From NCBI GenBank assembly GCA_003523945.1, contig DOFS01000396.1, forward strand, positions 6,349 through 17,252: a stretch of DNA of 10,904 bases, read 5' to 3'. The notes under the pieces are model-generated. The model was not told the origin of the DNA and did not search any database. It saw only the letters and a list, made by a program, of their open reading frames with translations. Numbering within the stretch: the stretch's first letter is position 1; each line of letters begins with the position of its first letter. The stretch is from Nitrospiraceae bacterium. GTDB taxonomy: Bacteria > Nitrospirota > Nitrospiria > Nitrospirales > UBA8639. This document shows positions 6,936 to 10,904 of this stretch, piece after piece. Position numbers and translations under genes: made by a program.

Positions 6936-7907
6936 ATGAAGTATGTCCATCTTGGTCGATCCGGGTTGAAAGTCAGCCGGTTATGTCTGGGCACGATGAA
7001 TTTCGGGCCGGAAACCACAGAAGCCGATAGTGGGAAGATCATGGATACGGCGTTAGAACTCGGCATTAATTTTTTCGATACCGCAGACGTCTATGGCTGG
7101 GAAGTGGGTGAAGGGATCACCGAGCAAATTCTTGGGCGTTGGTTCGCTCAGGGCGGAGGTCGTCGGGAAAAAGTCGTCCTGGCCACCAAAGTCTTTGGTC
7201 GCATGGGCGATTGGCCGAATCAATCCCGTCTCTCGGCGTTACATATTAAGCGCGCATGCGAAGACAGCCTCCGCCGCTTACAGACCGATTATATCGACCT
7301 GTACCAGATGCACCATGTTGACCGGCATTCTCCATGGGAGGAAATCTGGCAGGCCATGGAACAACTCATGCGGGAGGGCAAAATCCTTTACGTCGGAAGT
7401 AGTAACTTTGCCGGATGGCATCTGGCCCAAGCGCAGGAAATGGCCAAACACAGAAATTTTCTAGGACTGGTAGCCGAGCAGAGTTTGTACAACCTGAATG
7501 ACCGCATGATAGAGCTTGAAGTCATCCCGGCCTGTGAAGCCTACGGCATCGGCCTCATTCCCTGGAGTCCGGTCGCGCGCGGCCTGCTGGCCGGGGCACT
7601 TGAACCCGCCACAAGCGGGCGACGGGCCGATGACGATCTTCGCAAGAGCGTGGAAAAATACCGGCCACGGCTGGAAGCCTACGAAACACTCTGCCGGGAT
7701 TTAGGCGAAGCGCCCGCGCATGTCGCCATGGCCTGGCTCCTTCATCAACCTGCCGTGACCGCACCCATCATCGGACCCCGAACCCTGGACCAGTTACATG
7801 GCACCATGCGTACGCTCGACTTCACACTTTCCAAAGAGGTGTTAAAAAAGCTCGAGACGATTTTCCCCGGACCCGGAGGCCCTGCCCCGGAAGCCTACGC
7901 CTGGTGA
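6936..7907 (+). CDS. Aldo/keto reductase
   Basis: A 323-residue cytoplasmic NADPH-dependent oxidoreductase of the aldo/keto reductase superfamily (TIM barrel), reducing aldehydes or ketones; the substrate is not predictable. The N-terminus MKYVHLGRSGLKVSRLCLGT is typical. The catalytic tetrad is complete: Asp48 and Tyr53 in FDTADVYG, Lys85 in LATK and His126 in LYQMHH. REGKILYVGSSNFAGW and the late IIGPRTLDQL stretch (cofactor-binding part) are also present. Length is normal for bacterial members. I chose the ATG at 6936 because GGAGG (6922-6926) lies nine bases upstream and the family N-terminus begins there; the frame stays open further upstream without family similarity. It is divergent from the PAS-like gene and followed by a 270-base regulatory gap, so it is probably monocistronic. 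Confidence 0.93.
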   Translation: MKYVHLGRSGLKVSRLCLGTMNFGPETTEADSGKIMDTALELGINFFDTADVYGWEVGEGITEQILGRWFAQGGGRREKVVLATKVFGRMGDWPNQSRLSALHIKRACEDSLRRLQTDYIDLYQMHHVDRHSPWEEIWQAMEQLMREGKILYVGSSNFAGWHLAQAQEMAKHRNFLGLVAEQSLYNLNDRMIELEVIPACEAYGIGLIPWSPVARGLLAGALEPATSGRRADDDLRKSVEKYRPRLEAYETLCRDLGEAPAHVAMAWLLHQPAVTAPIIGPRTLDQLHGTMRTLDFTLSKEVLKKLETIFPGPGGPAPEAYAW

Positions 7908-7933
7908 CCACCTCCTTCCCTCTCCCATAGAAG

Positions 7934-7989
7934 TGTCAAATTTTTACACATCGTGAACAAATGGATAAGTCCCCGACAAAATTTTGACA
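7934..7989. promoter_or_regulatory. Paired TGTCAAAWTTTT sites, possible activator-binding sites
   Basis: TGTCAAATTTTT on the plus strand (7934-7945) and TGTCAAAATTTT on the minus strand (7989-7978) match at 11 of 12 positions. Each sits in an imperfect palindrome (GTGT...ACAC at 7933-7949; CAAAATTTTG at 7977-7986). The centres are about 40 bases apart, close to four helical turns, and lie roughly 148 and 107 bases upstream of the putative -24 element. That is the usual range of sigma-54 activator sites. The pairing is seen; the function is inferred. The TTGACA within the second site has no -10 partner. Confidence 0.4.
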
Positions 7990-8088
7990 GGTGCGCCCTG
8001 CCCGCCCCCTGCCTCATCCACATTTTAATTCCTTAGAACTCAACAGGTTCACTTCGCCCGGATCAAGACACATCATCTCCTTCATAGT

Positions 8089-8104
8089 TGGCATATCAGT
8101 TGCT
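8089..8104 (+). promoter_or_regulatory. Putative sigma-54 (-24/-12) promoter
   Basis: TGGCATATCAGTTGCT matches the sigma-54 consensus TGGCACG-N4-TTGCW (W = A or T) at 10 of 12 fixed positions, with the invariant GG and GC exactly ten bases apart. Transcription would start near 8115, about 63 bases before the ATG of the small exported protein. Alternatively, the overlapping inverted repeat TTGGCA (8088-8093) and TGCCAA (8106-8111) could be an operator. Confidence 0.5.
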
Positions 8105-8177
8105 GTGCCAAAGGTATAGGGATTCCACACAGAAAAAAGTGGAACCGAGCCCAAGGCCTCAAGCCAAGGAGGGTGTC

Positions 8178-8582
8178 ATGAACACCACCGTCGCCATTCA
8201 CGCGTGCGTTATCGGATTAGCCCTTCTTCTCGTGGGAGGAGAACAAGTTAAAGCGGAAACACCCCCACCCGAGCCGGATGAATCGCACCTGGTCGAGGAA
8301 GACGTCAATATCATGACCGGCCTGTACATACGAAAATATTCCCTCCAACAAGACGGGGTGGTGGATTACAAAACCGCCCGGCAAATTCTCATCTCGGAAG
8401 TTAACGAGCACTGGAATACGGTCGTCGAAACCAAAGAATGGCCGTTATTCTACTGGTACGATGAGAAGCGGGATGGTCATTGGACCATGTATGTGGACCC
8501 GGAGCTCAAGGGGTGCACATGCGATATCGTCCCCTACGAAGAGAAAACCGAAAACGTGACCGCACAGAAAGATCCTTTCTAA
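8178..8582 (+). CDS. Small exported protein of unknown function
   Basis: A 134-residue protein with a clear signal peptide: MNTTVAIHACVIGLALLLVG (1-20) followed by a probable cleavage after VKA (residues 24-26). The mature part, about 108 residues, is acidic and rich in aromatic residues, with GLYIRKYSLQQDGVVDYKTAR (48-68) and WPLFYWYDEKRDGHWTMYVDP (88-108), and a CxC pair in GCTCDI (112-117). This suggests a small periplasmic protein; the two cysteines could form a disulphide or bind a metal. I do not recognise a named family. The ATG at 8178 is preceded by AGGAGG with seven bases between. An upstream in-frame TTG at 8088 lies in the putative promoter and is rejected. A near-consensus sigma-54 promoter upstream suggests regulated expression. 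A strong hairpin follows 53 bases after the stop. Confidence 0.82.
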   Translation: MNTTVAIHACVIGLALLLVGGEQVKAETPPPEPDESHLVEEDVNIMTGLYIRKYSLQQDGVVDYKTARQILISEVNEHWNTVVETKEWPLFYWYDEKRDGHWTMYVDPELKGCTCDIVPYEEKTENVTAQKDPF

Positions 8583-8635
8583 CGATACCCTCAACCCCTA
8601 GACATCTACGCATGCCAACACTATCGCCCCCCGGC

Positions 8636-8657
8636 ACCTCGCACCCTGGTGCGAGGT
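8636..8657 (+). terminator. Strong hairpin downstream of the exported-protein gene
   Basis: ACCTCGCACC and GGTGCGAGGT are perfect ten-base complements separated by only two bases, so the working stem is eight pairs with a CCCTGG loop. It lies 53 bases after the stop codon. No T-run follows (CGGTCATTCA), so it may block 3' exonucleases or act with Rho rather than as an intrinsic terminator. Confidence 0.45.
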
Positions 8658-8828
8658 CGGTCATTCAGGGCCGAACCCCGGACAAGAGCCGAAGCCCCGA
8701 TTGATGTGGACCTGCAGTGCCTGGTGTCATGACCCGCCGTCACCCCACCAACCGATCTTCCCCTATATAACCGGGTACACTCTTCAGCCCATTTCTTGCT
8801 AATCTACAAAAAAGGCTGGTGAGTAGGT

Positions 8829-8850
8829 CAATGAATTTGTCTTTTCATTG
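8829..8850. repeat. Seven-base inverted repeat CAATGAA...TTCATTG
   Basis: CAATGAA (8829-8835) and TTCATTG (8844-8850) are exact complements around an eight-base T-rich loop. It may be an operator or RNA hairpin in the leader of the coiled-coil gene. The function is unknown. Confidence 0.35.
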
Positions 8851-9127
8851 GCATATGAGTAACAGAGATCCACTCAAGGGAAATGAGGGAGTGCTCAAAA
8901 AGGTTCCTGTTGGTAGGCCGCCCAGCCCCGGCATGAGACACGCCGTCCCCGTGGCAAGGCCGCAGCGGTCTGGACAAACGGACGTACAAAGGAAGACGTG
9001 AACACCGTCAAACGGCGAGAATGCCGCCTTGTCTGTCCCGTCCTGAAAGGTGGTCCATGTGTTTTCAACACTCCCCGAAAAGATTCTTCTTTCCGTTTGA
9101 TCATGGGTGCAACGAAAGGAGCCATGC

Positions 9128-9391
9128 ATGGGGCAGTCATTAGAACAGCTTCAAAAAATTGCCGATGATCTGAAACGTCAACGTGACGAACTCCACGTCA
9201 AACTGCACCTGGCCAAAGCGGATGCCCGTGATGAATGGGCGAAGCTTGAAACCCGCTGGGAGGAGGTCAGGACCAAGATGGAAGCCGTTCGCAAGGAAGC
9301 CGGTCACACAACCGAGGCCGTTGGCAGCGGGCTGAGCCTTGTGCTGGACGAACTCAAAAAAGGCTACGACAACATTCGTAAGACGTTGTAA
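9128..9391 (+). CDS. Small coiled-coil protein
   Basis: An 87-residue, highly charged protein predicted to be almost fully helical. Residues 3-60 show heptad-like spacing of hydrophobics (LEQLQKIADDLKRQRDELHVKL and onward), consistent with a coiled coil. The C-terminal part, VGSGLSLVLDELKKGYDNI (65-83), is a shorter amphipathic helix after a glycine break. Similar short proteins with an EEWxKLExxW pattern and a GYxxIR(K)xL ending occur as hypotheticals in many environmental bacteria; this is from memory. There is no signal peptide or membrane segment, so it is probably cytoplasmic and oligomeric. I chose the ATG at 9128: AAAGGAG (9115-9121) lies six bases upstream. The overlapping ATG at 9124 is in another frame, and a GTG at 9107 lies before the ribosome site. 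DeoC follows 120 bases later and may share its transcript. Confidence 0.75.
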   Translation: MGQSLEQLQKIADDLKRQRDELHVKLHLAKADARDEWAKLETRWEEVRTKMEAVRKEAGHTTEAVGSGLSLVLDELKKGYDNIRKTL

Positions 9392-9511
9392 TCTGCGCTT
9401 TTCTAGATTCATCCTCTTTGTCTGAACCGGCCACCGGTGAGACAGGGTAAGGTTAGACACATTGCCTGAGGGTCTACCACAACCTCCCAACACGCTCATC
9501 GGAACACGAGG

Positions 9512-10186
9512 ATGACCCGCGACGAATTCACCAGCATCATTGACCACACGGCGTTAAAACCGGAGACCACAAAAGACGAGATACGACAGGTCTGTGAAGA
9601 GGCCTGTACGTTCGGCTTCGGGGCAGTCTGTGTCGCACCCCTCTGGATCCCGCATGCCAAGCGGTGCCTGGGGGGATCTACGGTCCGGATTGTCACGGTC
9701 ATTGGTTTTCCTCACGGCAACACCCTTCCAGATGTCAAAGCCTATGAGGCCAAACTGGCCATTGAAGCCGGAGCGCAGGAATTGGACATGGTCATTTCGA
9801 TCGGCTTGTTACGAGCAGGCAATCATGGAGCAGTCCTGGACGATATCCAGGGCGTCGTGAACGTGGCCCATCGTGCCGCCCCAGCAAACATCCTGGTCAA
9901 GGTCATACTTGAAACCTCGCTCCTCACGAGGGAAGAACAACAGAGAGGCTGTCAACTGGTGGAAAAGGCCGGAGCCGATTTTGTCAAAACGTCGACCGGA
10001 TTTGCCGGAAGCCCCATCACCATTGAAGACGTGGGGTTCCTGCGGCGCATGGTCGGAGAACGGGTGGGCGTCAAGGCGGCCGGCGGGATACGCGATCTGA
10101 TCACCGCCGTGGCAATGGTCAATGCCGGAGCCTCCCGCATCGGAACATCATCATCCGTGGCCATCATGAAAATGTGGCCGGTGTAA
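9512..10186 (+). CDS. deoC: Deoxyribose-phosphate aldolase DeoC
   Basis: A 224-residue class I aldolase that cleaves 2-deoxy-D-ribose 5-phosphate into glyceraldehyde 3-phosphate and acetaldehyde, the last step of deoxynucleoside breakdown, in the cytoplasm. The N-terminal IDHTALKPETTKDEI pattern is typical of the family. Key residues are present: Asp92 in LDMVI, the Schiff-base lysine Lys159 in DFVKTSTGF and the helper lysine Lys188 in VGVKAAGGIRD. The RIGTSSSVAIM ending matches the phosphate-binding end of the barrel. Length is normal for the short bacterial form. The ATG at 9512 is the best start; GGA eight bases upstream and GAGG immediately before it make only a modest ribosome site. No other nucleoside-catabolism gene is in the window, so DeoC stands apart from its usual operon partners here. 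Confidence 0.95.
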   Translation: MTRDEFTSIIDHTALKPETTKDEIRQVCEEACTFGFGAVCVAPLWIPHAKRCLGGSTVRIVTVIGFPHGNTLPDVKAYEAKLAIEAGAQELDMVISIGLLRAGNHGAVLDDIQGVVNVAHRAAPANILVKVILETSLLTREEQQRGCQLVEKAGADFVKTSTGFAGSPITIEDVGFLRRMVGERVGVKAAGGIRDLITAVAMVNAGASRIGTSSSVAIMKMWPV

Positions 10187-10202
10187 AGCAACCCGTTATG
10201 TT

Positions 10203-10248
10203 AGGATTCATTCAAAACCGCTCACGACATTGATTGGGCATGAATCCT
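10203..10248 (+). terminator. Possible terminator after deoC
   Basis: AGGATTCAT (10203-10211) and ATGAATCCT (10240-10248) are exact nine-base complements, with an inner TCAA/TTGA pair (10212-10215, 10230-10233). A pyrimidine-rich CTTCTT follows. It starts 17 bases after the deoC stop. The loop is long, so intrinsic termination is only possible. Confidence 0.4.
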
Positions 10249-10271
10249 CTTCTTACGCTCTTCCTTTCGTC

Positions 10272-10296
10272 ATTCCCGCCAGTCGTCAACGGGAAT
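10272..10296. repeat. REP-like inverted repeat ATTCCCG...CGGGAAT
   Basis: ATTCCCG (10272-10278) and CGGGAAT (10290-10296) form a seven-base stem with an 11-base loop. It shares the CATTCCC/GGGAATC core with the element at 3156-3174 and lies in the gap between deoC and the sigma-factor gene. Confidence 0.45.
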
Positions 10297-10342
10297 CGGT
10301 CTGTTCAGACTCTCTTCCCTTCCCATCACGCAATCTTCCTAG

Positions 10343-10357
10343 ATGCCGGCCCGGCAT
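10343..10357. promoter_or_regulatory. Palindrome ATGCCGG-C-CCGGCAT before the sigma-factor gene
   Basis: ATGCCGG (10343-10349) and CCGGCAT (10351-10357) are exact complements around one base. It ends 47 bases before the sigma-factor ATG, a plausible operator position. It may instead belong to the neighbouring REP-like repeat. A one-base loop cannot form a full RNA hairpin. Confidence 0.35.
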
Positions 10358-10404
10358 GATATCGTCTCCTCCGGTTGAAGGTACTGCAACATCTGGAGGA
10401 GTAC

Positions 10405-10904
10405 ATGGGAAACGAGGCCACATCTGAATGGACAACCGATGCCGAACACCAACCCCTTTTAGATGAGGTAATGAAGCAACTCATCGCCAATCGCCAGGTC
10501 TTCCACGCCTTCCTCACTCGCCGTCTGGGCAATCCCGCCTTCGCCGAAGACCTCCTGCAACAATGCTTCATGAAAGCATTGGCCCATTTCCATTCCATCA
10601 AACAGATGGACCGGGTCATCCCCTGGTTTTATCAAATTCTTCGCCATGCGCTGATTGATTATTATCGAAGCAAAGAAACGGATGCCAAGCGGTTCCAAGC
10701 CTTTCTACATGAAACCGAAACCCTTGGAACCCATCAGGTCCCTTCCCTGGATGAACTGCAACCGACCATATGCGCCTGTCTGGATCGCCTCGTGGTGACC
10801 CTCAAGCCAAGCTATGCCGACCTCATCCGACGAATCGATCTATCCGGAGAATCGCTGCAATCCGTCGCCAAGGATTTGCAGGTCACCACCAACAACCTCA
10901 CGGT
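10405..10904 (+). CDS. ECF-type sigma factor, cut by right window edge
   Basis: The first 166 residues of a sigma-70 family factor of the small, extracytoplasmic-function type, which directs RNA polymerase to a specific promoter set. Region 2 is clear: FLTRRLGNPAFAEDLLQQCF (36-55), then VIPWFYQILRHALIDYYRSK (71-90), the -10 recognition and core-binding part. A linker with the ICACLDRL pattern (122-129) leads into region 4, SYADLIRRIDLSGESLQSVA (136-155), whose helix-turn-helix runs past the window end. The ATG at 10405 has GGAGG (10395-10399) five bases upstream. A palindrome lies about 50 bases before it. Its anti-sigma factor, usually the next gene, is not in view. Some relatives with this linker carry a cysteine-rich C-terminal tail; that cannot be checked here. 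Confidence 0.9.
   Translation, partial: MGNEATSEWTTDAEHQPLLDEVMKQLIANRQVFHAFLTRRLGNPAFAEDLLQQCFMKALAHFHSIKQMDRVIPWFYQILRHALIDYYRSKETDAKRFQAFLHETETLGTHQVPSLDELQPTICACLDRLVVTLKPSYADLIRRIDLSGESLQSVAKDLQVTTNNLT

Larger units (their letters stand above)
8583..9127. other. Gene-free stretch with hairpins and possible repeat block
   Basis: About 545 bases without a supported gene. It includes a strong hairpin (8636-8657), a seven-base inverted repeat (8829-8850), an AT-rich TATATAA at 8764-8770 without a matching -35, and a GC-rich block (about 8895-9060) open in several minus-strand frames but without domain patterns. Within that block GGACAAAC (8972-8979) is nearly complementary to GTCTGTCC (9031-9038). 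I read the block as an untranslated or repeated sequence. The promoter of the coiled-coil gene must lie here, but I cannot place it. Confidence 0.45.

Noticed and set aside
7984..7989. TTGACA as a sigma-70 -35 element
   Set aside because: No -10-like hexamer is found 16-18 bases downstream; it is better read as part of the paired TGTCAAA motif.
8848..8863. Second sigma-54-like site (TTGGCATATGAGTAACAG)
   Set aside because: It resembles the 8089 site on the left, but the invariant -12 GC is missing.
8845..9140. Two overlapping minus-strand frames of 94 and 81 codons
   Set aside because: They overlap each other and run into the ribosome site of the coiled-coil gene; neither shows domain features.

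Overview
The window looks like chromosomal DNA from a free-living, moderately GC-rich Gram-negative bacterium. The mix of genes best suggests a Nitrospira-like (Nitrospirota) genome: a four-CBS-domain protein, a PAS plus Cys4 protein, an H1-like Lys/Ala/Pro-rich protein, a small coiled-coil protein, an ECF sigma factor and small secreted proteins of unknown function. That assignment is inference from gene content; there is no rRNA or marker gene here. I see no insertion sequence, phage module, CRISPR array or tRNA.

Layout. At the left edge, an MFS permease on the minus strand is cut by the window end (1-823). A gene-poor stretch of about 700 bases follows, then a small plus-strand protein with a GWYWF motif (1535-1849). 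It converges on a minus-strand gene for an exported HEAT-repeat protein (1902-2993). A second stretch without a convincing gene (2994-3499) holds small inverted repeats. Four minus-strand genes then run head to tail, in transcription order: a PAS-like protein with a Cys4 tail (6140-6688), a lysine-rich H1-like protein (5576-5953), a four-CBS protein (4608-5453) and a zinc alcohol dehydrogenase (3500-4555). Only the last two are close enough (52 bases) for co-transcription to be likely. All remaining genes are on the plus strand: an aldo/keto reductase (6936-7907), a small exported protein (8178-8582), an 87-residue coiled-coil protein (9128-9391), deoxyribose-phosphate aldolase (9512-10186) and an ECF-type sigma factor cut by the right edge (10405-10904).

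How the genes fit together. No single pathway joins them. The two carbonyl/alcohol oxidoreductases and the acetaldehyde-producing aldolase DeoC could share a role in aldehyde handling. The CBS, PAS and sigma-factor genes point to sensing and regulation. The two signals most worth a second look are non-coding. One is a near-consensus sigma-54 promoter ahead of the small exported protein, with two copies of a TGTCAAAWTTTT motif (W = A or T) about 40 bases apart and 100-150 bases upstream, arranged like activator sites. The other is a long nested hairpin with a GCGA tetraloop and a T-run at 6085-6154, which reads as a plus-strand terminator or small-RNA end inside an otherwise minus-strand block. 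I found no clear evidence of a large new multi-gene system.
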